From assembly GCA_009767595.1 (NCBI GenBank), contig VSDK01010461.1, forward strand, positions 417,414 through 481,413: DNA of 64,000 bases, written 5' to 3'. This document shows, piece by piece, positions 13,201-24,210 of the stretch. Every line of letters starts with the position of its first letter. Position 1 is the stretch's first letter. The stretch comes from Symbiodinium kawagutii (taxonomy: Eukaryota > Sar > Dinophyceae > Suessiales > Symbiodiniaceae). A program made the translations under genes and the position numbers. A model generated the notes under the pieces. The model was not told where the DNA came from. It did not search any database and worked only from the letters and a program-made list of their open reading frames with translations.

Positions 13201-15729
13201 CAAGTTTCTATGGTTTCTATAGTTTTCTCAAGTGTCTCGCTTTTTAGATGTGTGATCCCAAGCGGCATTTGGCAAAGACTTGCTGCTGCTGTAAGGCCCG
13301 ACGCCATGGAATTGCCTGGGCAAATCGCAATGGTTTCTTGGTGCCACCGGGGGAGCAATCCACCTTTTGGTGGAGGAACTGCTTTTAGGGAAATGTGCAG
13401 AAATTGTGCCCTCGTTCTGCGTTGGAAAGCCAATCCCCGCCGAAATGCCGCTTTTTGCAGCTCAGAATCCATGAGGTAGATTGGATGACTCTTACTCAAG
13501 CACCCTCAATGACATTCTAATATATACTTCACGGTTTAGAATGACTCAGATTCAAATCAAGGACCTACTCAACATGGTTTCAGTATCCATGCGTCAGTAC
13601 AGGTCCGCATCCAAAGTGATTGCAAGAGGTCAAAAAATAATCAGTGTTGGTGTGATTTGTGGGGTGTAAGAAGTGTCCAAAGGGAAAAACACTCAAAAAG
13701 ACAAGATGCTAAGCATTTGCCGACAAGAATGGTAGGTGTTTGTAACAACCATGTTTCTGTCAGAGAAGCAGCAGAGGTAAATCACAAACACAACCGCGCA
13801 ACATGCTTCTGGAAAGTGGTGCGTACGCGTTCCGCGTTGTTCTCTCGTGATCTAATTATTTTTGAATATTTTTGATGTATATATATATATTTTTTAAATA
13901 TACTGTTTATAATACATACATCTTTTATTCATTTATGTTTGCATAATTTTACATATCAAAAAAACTATAAAATGTTTATACATTTGTGTGCGTTTGTGTT
14001 TGCGTGTTTGCATTTACCTATGGGTACAGATCTCCATGTCTACTTACCCATTTGTTTGTCTAGAGGTCCATGATGTTCTCTCTTGAGGGTAGTTCTGTCT
14101 TTGACCCTTTGTCTCTACATATCTATCCACCGTTCTTTCTTTCCATCTTGGCAACTTTGTCCATCTTTGTCCTGTTCTGTCCCCACTGAAATTGACGTGA
14201 ATCTCAAGAACTACTTGAAAATCGCTGCTGTGCACAGATGCGCATCGTTCTTATTTGTTGTGACTCGGAAGTCCCAGAATGAAACTGTTTTGGACAACAT
14301 AGTATGTACAATTACTGCATGCGCTTTGTTGCGTACATCAGCGGTTTGCATGTACTTGTTCTGCTCTACTACTGATCTATCATAATATCCCAGCAGATTC
14401 ATTTAGTCATTTCCCAACTTCAAGTTGTATTTGGTTTGATGTTTGATGCGGTCTTGTCCTCTCAGGAAGGAACAAGCGATGCAAGTGGGGAAAGCAATAA
14501 TGCAGAACAAGAGACCGTTCCTGAGGCCAGTTGTGCTTAGCATTGTTTTTCTGTTGAATGCCCTCATTTCGTTTTTCCAATCTGGAGGGGTTGCCGTGCG
14601 GCGCAGGTTCCAACCATCCACGAGCCCAGCAGTCCTGCTGCATCTCCGGACAGATTGAAACGAGACGGCTCAAAAAGCTCATCATCACGACATATAAACG
14701 ACATAGAGCCCGTCCCAAGGAAGCATTTAGAAGTTCCACTGAGCTTACAATTTTTGGTTTCGAATTGTATGTCTCGTATTTAGCGCTTTGCTGTGGGGGT
14801 GCGCTGCATGCATGGTGGTCATGCCCCGCTTGAGGTCACGAGCAAGACTTCTGGTGCTTCGCTCGATGATCTGCAGCGTACTTTGGAGAGTTTGCACTCC
14901 TTCAGGCGCATGAGGGTGATGGCAGATGCGATATTGATGAAGCTGTGCTTCCAAATTATATTCCAATTAGATTCTAAGATTCTAAGCAAATCAGTGACTA
15001 TATAGTTATTTTTACTTAGATTCTCATTATATTTATGAATTGATTTGATCAAATGGATTGATATGGATTGATTTCATATCAATCATCACATCAAAGAAAT
15101 CGCAGTGCGACTCTGAGCTAGGCAATGCGTTTGGAACTTGACTTTCACCGAATGTTGGGGTCGCCGGAGTCATAAGCTGATATGCAGGATTGCTTTGGAG
15201 ACCAATCAGCTACAATGCCTCCGTTTATTTGACCACGAGATGGACAAATTAAAACGAAATCTACCCGCAGCTTCTTGGATGCAGATTGATGTAGTACGTT
15301 TATCTACTTTCAATGTTTGTCATCGCAGTTCTTACAGTTCGTATTGCTGCACGTTCCTTATTTCCGTTTTGCTCAGCTCAAATCATGTTGAGCAATCCCT
15401 TGAGGGATCAATTTTTAAGAGTTTTCGAGCTGCTGTTGCCGAGGATGCAGCAGCCCGGACGTCATACAAAGACAGACTCTTGAAGCCAGGAGTTCCGCAC
15501 AGATGTGCACAACTAAAAGTTAAAGGACTCGAAAATGCACAGTTTCTTGCTGGCTGTTGGCATTCCTCGTCAAACACAGCCAGAATGGCAAGAAAGTTCA
15601 AATCATATAATGTTTTTTAAAAAAGTGACTAAGCAGAGATGAAGATATGGATCCCTTTGCTTCTGATGTTTTCTTCATTTTGAAGAGTAAATATTGCACA
15701 GCATTGCGTTGCATAGCCGCTGGCCAGGA
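10296..15729. other. 5.4-kb interval between the two channel genes, no confident gene
   Basis: No protein family is recognised on either strand. AT-rich tracts occur around 13855-13990 and 14990-15080. Patches with coding-like composition are 10890-10989, open to a TAG (GLANLVSQMHAA), 14850-14930 (SGASLDDLQRTLESLHSFRR), and 15400-15490 (FRAAVAEDAAARTSYKDRLL). The last two may be 5' exons of channel copy 2 or part of a separate small gene. None could be joined by splice phase to a recognised exon. Confidence 0.35.
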
Positions 15730-16377
15730 GACCGCTTAAGATCGAGGCCCCGAAGTAAAGCAAGTGCGGTCAGTTCCGCTGATCCTCACTTGTATTCAAG
15801 GGAGTCCAAGAGAGACTCCAAGCGAGACTCCAAGAGAGACTCCAAGCGAGACTCCAAGAGAGATTCCAAAGACAGCACTGACATCGGACTAAGAGAAGCT
15901 GCCGAAGGGAACGGGAATCCCAGTGTCCCAGCTTCGCCTGCAACGGCAAGCGGGTCTCCTTCTTCCCCCACCTCCCCCGGAGTATCTTTGCCAAAGCGCC
16001 AGCGTCGAATGTCTTGGATCACCAAGCAAGGCACAGGATTTTTGGATACGAAAATGTTGGAGGAAATCAAAGCCCAAGAGGAGAAAGAGGCTCAGGAAGC
16101 TCGAGCCATGTCAGAAGAAGAGCGAAGGAAGACGACCAGAACGACATATAGCAACCAGACAGCACGAAGTGGCGCTGAATTGGTTTCAAGAACAGGAATG
16201 GTAGCATGTAATTGTTTGAAATAGCCAGCTGGTGAGGAGCCCACATTTGGCTGCCTTTGTTGTGGTTTGCGATTGAATCCTGGATACCTTGTGAATTTTT
16301 CATCGATTCTTTTTGAGGAGCCAATTCCTGTACTGGTGGAGGTAACCCTGCAGCATGTCATCACTGGGGCAGTGCTG

Positions 16378-16422
<45 letters not shown>

Positions 16423-19400
16423 GCAGCACTGTTGTCATCACTGTCGTCATCATCGCCATCATAGCCATCACCATTCTCATCATGTATTTAGGATATTTTC
16501 TGAAATATTTTGGATATTGATGATGTATGATCATACATGATAACCGCGTGATCAATGCGCAGTTCGAGAATTCCATTGATCCAGACTGCATAATTTGACA
16601 TTGCACTGGGGTCCTCGCAACGATGGACTGAGGCAGCGAGGCGTCACATCCATCCCATCGTAAAGAGTCTGAAAGGAAAATGTCACAAATGAAGTCCGGA
16701 GATCTGAAAGCTGGCGGAATGTGCTTTGCCTGAAGGGATTTCACACGTTTATTTCATTCTAATGCTGCGATTTGTGCCTCCTGTGACTTTGAATTCTGCG
16801 GATGGCTTTGCATTCTGCTCTTGCTCCAGGTTGTCGCAACTCAATGCAGACCTTGCCAAAGATGCAGTCAGAGATCGTGCAGCTGCAGAGTTTGGCAAGC
16901 CACGCTTGGAAATTATGAAGACAGAGGGGCGGTGCCTTGGTGGGCACTGGACATCACTGGACCGATGATGTCGTTGTCGTTTTCCAATCTCAGGCTGCAT
17001 GCAATTGCCACGCATCCATTTTTCGAGCGCATCACTTTGTCGGTCCCTGGGCTGACGCTACGAGAGTTGGGAAGTTGATAGAAACATCAAGAGACAAGAG
17101 GATCAATGGATGGAACAATATGTTAGTAAATGGCGCGAACTTGTGCACAACCACTCTGCCCTCCGGTGATTCAAAAAGTTCACTCGTGCTGTAGAGCATT
17201 GACGAGAGCAGAGCGTTGCCAGGTAATTCTCCTAAACGCGGCTTGGATTGGCATTGACATCGAGCTGAACAAAGCAGTGCCTGATCTGACATTTTTCCGT
17301 TTGAGCAGTTCGACTTACCTATAGTAAGAAAGCTTAAGAAACTTTATTTTACTTGTTTGTCCTTGTCGGTCACTTGCTAAGTGACAAAATCAAAGTACTT
17401 TGAAAATGCTTTGCGCACGCAGTGTTCGCCTCTAATTCATCTTCAATCAGGGGTCTCAATCACTTCTTCCTCCCCTTGTGTGAGCAGAAAGCACCATGTG
17501 CCTGGCAGGATCTAATGCGTCTCTTTGATTCGCTTTGGAGTTGGATTTTTCGCTTTGGCTGTTGGATGCAGGATATGCTTTTCCAAGCGGATCCAATTTT
17601 CATTGTCATGGAGAACTTTTTCTGTATTTTCTTCCTTGCAGAGCTCATCATCAGGCGAGTGGGCGTGTTGATGGCTTTGTCACACTGCCTCCGCCAAAAA
17701 GTACTTTCTACTTGCTGTGGAGTCAAGGGACTTGAAGATATTTGAAGCTCATCCTTTTAGGCATCACACACAGTTCGTCAGCCTTCAGGTTTGGCCTCTT
17801 TAAGAAAACGTCCTATGTGCTGAAGGATGTTTGGTTCTTGGCAGATCTCTTCCTGGTCGCTTTGATGATTCTTGGCATTTGAACCAATAAAATGAAGCCT
17901 TAAGATGCCTTGAGACTTGCAACATTCAGCCGCTCAGGATCTTGGAAACTTGGGTTGTACCAATTATCGATGCCTTCACCAACGGAGAGGGCAGCGGTAT
18001 CTCCTCTGGCGCATCCGTCTTGAGAGTAGCTCGAGTCATGCGAGTGCTGCGCACAGCACGGATGGCCCGCCTAGTTCGATTTATGCCCGAGCTTATGATC
18101 CTCATCAAAGGACACCTGAACACATGCGCAGACTCAGAGGGTAAAGTCATGTGCATCGTGGTTCAGCAGGGGGCTCGTTTTTGCAATTTTTAAAGCCACA
18201 TTTCGGGTGCTTTCAATAATGCTTCCTGCACACTGTATGGGCAAGATAGTTCCCATCAGTAAAGATCCCTTCAAAATCATTCTATTCTTCCAGGAATGAT
18301 GGTCGCATTTCGCTCTGTGTGCCTTGGCAGTTGATGACTAGCTGCCGTGTGCTCAAGCCATAAAGCTGCGTGCATGGTTTTCATCTTAGGTTCTTTACGC
18401 TGCTTTTGCTCCTTCTGATTACATATGTATTTGCGGTTGCCTTCGTTCAGTTCAGTCGGGATACTGCCTTGGAACGTGGCGTCTTCGGTTCTATGGGCAC
18501 CTTGGCACGATGCCGATGCATGCTGACAGGTTGGGACACGGGGACTCTTCGTGGCTCGCAAGGTGAAGCCGTCGCCACCCTGATCCTCAAATGCATCTTG
18601 ACCGATCAGGAAGATTTGATCCGCGCAGTCACGGAGGACTGACCATGACTGGACTATTACAGTGATCCGATTGTAGCACATTTGTAGCCCTTACATTGGC
18701 GACGGCTCTCGGACTCATCTCATTGCTCAAAGCTTGCGATCTCTGAAACGTTTGAACATGGCTCCGTCATGACTATGCCGTTTGCGCAGGAGAGCTTCAT
18801 CATGTGCAGCTTGGACTTGGGATTTGAGATGATTTGAGGGTTGGTTCAGCTGGCAGATAGTGCCTCACAATGCATTCTTTGGCTCGCTGTCAAAGAACGT
18901 CAGGCATTTTGTTATTGACCTTTATTCTCTTCGGATCCCTGACAGTCATGAATATGTTGCTGGGCGTTTTGGTGGAGGCCGGGGGGGCAGGAAAATGCGA
19001 CAACTGCAACATAGCACTACGCCCAGACCCAAAAAGCATACACGTTCTCGACATGACATGAACATCATTCACATGACATGAAAAGGCAGGAATTTGGATC
19101 GGAATGTAATTGATGGATGTAGAGAGATGGTATATAATGTTGACATGCTTTTGCAGATTTCGAGCATCGTGATGGAGGTAACCAAAGGAAATTTAATTAG
19201 AGTTTAGAAGTCAAACTTCTGACTTATGGAAAGATGTCAACAGAGACATGTATGTGTGTGAAGACTGGAGTGACCTTATCTTTCGACAGTTTTGTGGTCT
19301 GGGATGGTCAAAAAGATGTCAAAAAGTAGGCTCAGAAAAGCGGCAGGTTTTGAGGTCTGTGGCGAGTGCGCTGTGCGAGAATTGAAAGTTATTGGGACGC

Positions 19401-21660
19401 GAAGCACATTTGTAAGTCAAAATGTCCGCTTTTGAAAGTCAAGATTGCTAACACGAAGTCTTTCTCACCACAAATTGAGAATTTCCAGCTCAATACTTTT
19501 GAGTTTGAGATAGGCTAACAGTCGCAGTGGCACTGGCAGCAGAACTTGGAATGCTGGAGTAGTGACAGGTGATGTATGATGAAGTGTTAAGTCCTGTGAG
19601 GCCATTAAGACAGTGTCGACCATTGAGAGGGAGCAGCTGGAAGTGGACTTTGCCAAGCGAGTTCTTTGGGATCTCATCAACACAGGAGCCATTGAGAGCC
19701 GCAGCGTGAGTGCATCCAAGACGAACATTTGCTTTAAGCCAACACTTTGGGTAGCCCAAAACATCTTTTAAAACATGTTTGTGTGTGTGTGTGCGTGTCG
19801 ACGTGATGATTGGGCGCCTCAAATTTTCCGAAATCAACCCATAAACTGGACATGGGACTTTTGACCCAGAATTGATCTTTGCGTAGCACCGCTCTGCAGG
19901 AGAGGCTGACACAGATGGAGACAATTGTATATCTGAAGAGGAGCCTCCCAAAATCCTTTGAAGAATTGGAAGTCGATGTTAGCATTTTGGGCAGTTGCGG
20001 GATACTATGTGCAGACAACTATATAGGCTGGCTACTTTAAAGGCTTTGGGCAACTGTTGGGCAACGTCGTGCTGGTCAGACATGCCGAAAATTCATCAGC
20101 TGGTAGGCTTGCAAGCTTGTGAATGTGACCTGCTAGTGCCAGCTGACAAATGACACTGGTAGGGCCTGGGTTCATCAGTACCCCCACGCTTGGCTCGACC
20201 GTACCCCTGCTCTTTTCACCTTGATTCATGGTCCCATTGGCTCCTGCGCGATGAAACAATGGCTTGCAATGCGAACCTGGAGACTGCTGAAAAAAGAAAA
20301 CAAGACCATACACACCGGATGGAAATGGATGGAATACATGCACTAAGATATCTAAGATGTCCTTGCCAGCATGAAACCACACCTTTCTAGTTAGATTCCC
20401 TTGGCAATCCCAAAGTGCCTGTGGGATTTGGTGTTCTTGTCCGTGTTCGATTTCAAAGGAAATCCCTTATCAGACAAGAGCTTTGCTGCCCACCCCCAGC
20501 AGAAGTCCACACTGGTGCCCTTCAGCACTGTAAATTGTTTTAATGCTTCACGGTATCCTTCCTTGTTTTTTAAGACTCCTGTGACCTCCTGTCTTCCACA
20601 GACACCTTCGTGCCAGGTCCCCATGTCCCATCCCTCCATGCTGGGCAGTCAGCACAGGAGTACATGCAAGTTCTGCAGAAGCCAGAGGCTTCTTGGATGG
20701 CAGCAATCCAGATCTCGATGAACCTGGATGCCGGTCATTGAAATACATTTCCGACTAGAAATGTTCAAGAACCGAGAAACGTGTACCGCAATAAGATTTT
20801 TGATTGATTGAATTTAGAAACATGCTGCTGAATTGCTTCTACAGCAATTAGGCTATGGGGCCATCATGGATCATCATGGTTCAATTAAAACCCAGAGTTG
20901 CACTTGGCAAAACAAAGTTCTCCAAGTTGCTTTGCTACCGCGAGAACTCAAAAACAAGCAGGGGCTTTTTGGAAATCACCGAACTCGACCCGAGTTATGC
21001 AGCACTTATCTCATTGTGAAACTGCTTTTGCGCCGAGCAGTCCTGTGCCACGGAAAATGCGGAGGTTGAACCAATCAGCGCACTTAGCACCTGGATGTAC
21101 CTCTGTCAATCGAGGCAATGACGGCCTTGACCAGCCTGGGTGTAGACGTAGATGCCGCCCTGGACTACGGCACCTTCACGCAGATACTGATATGTCAGAA
21201 CAGATTTGGGAGATTGAAGACTGCTGCCCTTCAAAAGCATTGAAATTCCACAGAGCATGGAGGATGTTTCCAAGGCTGTTCGGACTAATGCTCCCAGTCA
21301 TTTTGTTTAAAACCCGTTTCAAGCCGTTGTTGAAGCCAGACACTTCAGGTAAACTGCTGTTCGAAGATGGCCAGCCTCTTACGTTCGGAGACTTCATGAA
21401 GGGCATTTTAACGTTGCGTGGTTCCAATCAGACAACTGTCAAGGACACATGTTGCTGCTCGCATGTCACGAAGCAGAGCACCAGCAAAGCCCATGAATTG
21501 TGGCACCAATATGGTACCAGATGGTACCAGTCAGATCGCTGGTCAAGTAATTTCTTTTTCCCAGCAATTTTCCAGACTTCCGATGGATCGATGGCAGGAC
21601 ATAGTGGACCTTAGGAAGTTCACCGCGGACGAATTCTCCCACTTGCAAGAAGTCTTGGAG
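15730..21660 (+). CDS. voltage-gated cation channel, single six-TM domain with EF-hand (copy 2)
   Basis: Tandem paralogue of the gene at 2304-10295, with the same exon order. The N-terminal exon ~15730-16200 carries a Lys-Arg-Asp-Ser repeat and the shared RRMSWITK motif. Next come RLSQLNADLAKDAVRDRAAA (16830-), HPFFERITLS (16993-17041), then VILLNAAWIGIDIELNKA (17223-). S2 is at 17572-17654 (ADPIFIVMENFFCIFFLAEL) and S3 at 17789-17866, joining in phase through a GA donor to ILETWVVPII at 17938. S4 runs to 18110 (VARVMRVLRTARMARLVRFM). A 25-nt exon at 18294-18318 (MMVAFRS) links to S5 at 18390. The pore-side LKCILTDQEDL ends at 18636; S6 ILFGSLTVMNMLLGVLVE ends near 18980. The cytoplasmic part is AIKTVSTIEREQLEVDFAKR (19601-19705), an EF-hand loop DTDGDNCISEEE (19908-19943), LTSLGVDVDAALDYG (21120-), FEDGQPLTFGDFMKGIL, and VDLRKFTADEFSH ending near 21660. 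The true start and stop were not located. Coding may extend to ~22060. Confidence 0.84.
15802..15873 (+). repeat. 12-bp coding repeat (Ser-Lys-Arg-Asp)n
   Basis: About six copies of a 12-bp unit (GACTCCAAGAGA and variants) in the N-terminal exon of channel copy 2, encoding (DSKR)n. This is a basic/acidic disordered segment, rich in Ser next to Arg, and absent from the visible N terminus of copy 1. Confidence 0.8.
16377..16421. repeat. (TCA)n microsatellite
   Basis: About 15 uninterrupted TCA units in an intron of channel copy 2, after the N-terminal exon. Poly-Ser, poly-His and antisense poly-Met ORFs here are translation artefacts. Confidence 0.9.
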
Positions 21661-22534
21661 GTTTGGAGAACTTTCTTGTGCGGAATTTATGCTCTTCTCT
21701 CTCTTTCTTCTCCTCTCTCTCTCTCTCTCGCTTGAAGTTTTCTCTTCTCATGCTACTGGCTGCTGCTGACCTTTCAGCCCGTCAGGTAGTCAATTCGCAG
21801 CTGGCGCTTACGCGACATCATGATCCAGGCAGCGGATGGAGCATGTTGAAGCAGCATGTGTTGTGGACACTTGGTCTAACAAGACCTGGATGCGGAGTGC
21901 AGGGGATGGGTTGAATCATGTCTAGTGTTGAGTTCTGACCCATGAGCAGGACCCACAAACTCTGGAAGGGCCTCGTTCTCTTCCTCCAGGTGCACGAAGA
22001 CATGCTGGGTTCAAGTCTCGGTGGAGAAGGAAATCTGAGGAGGAGAAAATCTATAGATCATATCATATCATATATTGTATCAGAATGCCTCATTCTTATC
22101 ATGAAGCTATTTGGATCGCAATGCTGTTGGAGGAGCAGGAGTGGTGAGAATGTCATTCTGGTTGTATGGACTGGTATGGACTGTTCACTTTTCTGAGGGC
22201 ATTCAATGCATTTCAGTACTGAAGTGGATCTCAACTGGATCATCTACCTGCCCTGTTCTCCTCTCCAGGGCTGACAGCGAGTGAAAGGGAGTCAACATGA
22301 GGCGTGAGTGCTGCAACTTGCTAAGCAAGGAGCAGTGCTTCCCTGCCGAGTTTACGCGCGATTCAAATAGCATTGCGTGCAGTCAGGGGCATTTTGCTTT
22401 CAGTCGTGGACTTAGATGATCTATCTACATATAGGTTTAAACTCTATATCATTCTAAAACAAATATTTATGATTGTGTATCTCTCCAATCTATCTTTGAT
22501 CATTTAGGATTTAGATGCATAGAATTCACTATAT

Positions 22535-22591
22535 GTAAATATATGTATATATATATGTGTGTGTATATTTACCTTTATATATATATATATG
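22535..22591. repeat. TA/TG microsatellite
   Basis: Alternating TA and TG dinucleotides (ATGTATATATATATGTGTGT and a nearby TATATATATATAT). Non-coding. Confidence 0.8.
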
Positions 22592-22684
22592 AAAGGTCTT
22601 GCTCGCACCTCATGGTCGTCCCAGGGGCCTGACCAAATTTTTTCATAGCACAAGAAAGACCTGCAAGGTGATACTCGGTCGGTA

Positions 22685-22929
22685 TAAATGGCGAGCTGGG
22701 TCAAGCAGTTAGCCAACCAACAACAATTGTTAACTAACTGGTTATAATGATTAATAATAGGGGATAACAACTAGCAACTATAGGGGATATACCAGCTATT
22801 TGTGGCTATGGGTCAATATTAGCCAACCAATTTCATGGAGGATGATGATCAACAAAACCATAGGGAAACCCCATGATTAATGATAGGGGAACCAAGGGGA
22901 CTAGGGGTGAACTGACCCACAGCCAAATA
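22685..22929. mobile_element. MITE-like TIR element, copy 2 (composite)
   Basis: A ~245-bp copy of the same TIR family. It begins AAATGGCGAGCTGGGTCAAG next to TA and ends CTGACCCACAGCCAAA followed by TA. A second left-end-like sequence (GCTATGGGTCAATATTAGCC) lies inside at about 22796, so this copy looks like one element inserted in, or recombined with, another. It shares the TTTCATGG and GGTGAACTGA signposts with the inverted copy at 31022-31312. Confidence 0.6.
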
Positions 22930-23550
22930 ACAAAAGACATGCTCCCTGCACAACACATGGAGATACATGGAGTTGGCGCCAATGGAACCCTAAGAAAAGT
23001 CTTGCAGGGGTCAGCTGCAGTGGAAAATGATTGCGTTTGGTAGCGCGGCCTGAGCATGCCTGAGCTCCAAACCACTCTGACACTTGGTATGCCGCATTAG
23101 GATCATATCAGATATAGAAATTTGTTTTACGTTTTTTAAATGTTTTTCGAGCCTGCCGACAGTTTGACTGTCCTGCAAGACACTGGGACCATCGGTCAGG
23201 AATCTTGATCGGTCTGCCGAAATCACGCTCTAACGCGGTGTGATTCCTGCTTTCAAAGAAAGCTTGGAAGCCCTCCACGTTTTTCCTTTGAACGGGCTGG
23301 GTTTAGTGGGCTGATATGGGTTGATCTGATTCAGTGATGGCTGAAGATTTAGTAAGGTATGATATGATTATTTATATTGTAAAGTGATGCCTCAGACCAT
23401 ACTCTCATCAATTTACTTCCGATGTGTTGCTGAAGAAAGTCCCTCCCGTGTAGAGTTCGCGGATGGCCCAGGCCAATGCTACCGCCAGTGGGTACCTGTT
23501 GCCGCGGCGATCGTATTGGCAAAGCGGAGAAGAGATGCAAAACAGATAGT

Positions 23551-23590
23551 GGTTAATAAGTAGTTATAAGTAGTTATAAGTAATTAGTTA
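23551..23590. repeat. short 10-bp minisatellite
   Basis: Two exact copies of TAGTTATAAG (23561-23580) with degenerate flanking copies. The period is exactly 10 bp. Confidence 0.6.
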
Positions 23591-24160
23591 CTATAGTTAT
23601 GGAACGTACCGTTTGATTGGACCAGGCTGCTCGTCCCGACGAAAACTGCCTCAGAACAACTGACAACGTAAAGAACTACTTGTCAACCAGCTTCAAAACT
23701 TTCTACATTCTGGCATGTTGTGGCTTTCTTTATATGCATACAAAACGTCAGAGATCTCCAAGCCATGATAACGATTGTCCTGTGTCCATTCAAACCATTT
23801 ACCAGCAAATCAATCCCATTGCAGAGCGTTTGGTTTGGCCCCCTGCCAAGCCCCAAAGTGAATTATGAATCAATACTTTGGATTAACTAGCATTTTTATT
23901 TTTTGATTCATGGATCAATTCTTTATCACTCGGTGTTTTCCTTTCAGCCGCAGATTTTTGCAGAAACGTTCCGGAACACGCCCACATAAGTGGCTCAAAG
24001 ACTTGATCCATACAGTTTTCAACGAATCTAACCCTGGAACCTGCATGATTTCATGCGCCCAAAAAGCTCAGAAAGCTGGCCCACCCAGGCAGGTGGTGGG
24101 CTGCTGGACTTGCAGCTGCTGGAGTTGCCACGGTGCCTTGCTGAAGGGCATGGGGAAACC

Positions 24161-24210
24161 AGGAGCAACCAGGGGCAGCCAGGGGCAACCAGGGGCAACC
24201 AGGGGCAAGC
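24161..24210. repeat. 10-bp minisatellite, AGGGGCAACC x5
   Basis: Five head-to-tail 10-bp units, with single substitutions in the outer copies. The strand is G-rich with runs of four G every 10 bp, so G-quadruplex formation is conceivable. Confidence 0.85.

Noticed and set aside
20898..21614. 238-residue + strand ORF
   Set aside because: Only about 32 residues (FEDGQPLTFGDFMKGIL and flanks) match the channel family. The rest is read-through of introns, as shown by the paralogue, where those exons are separated.
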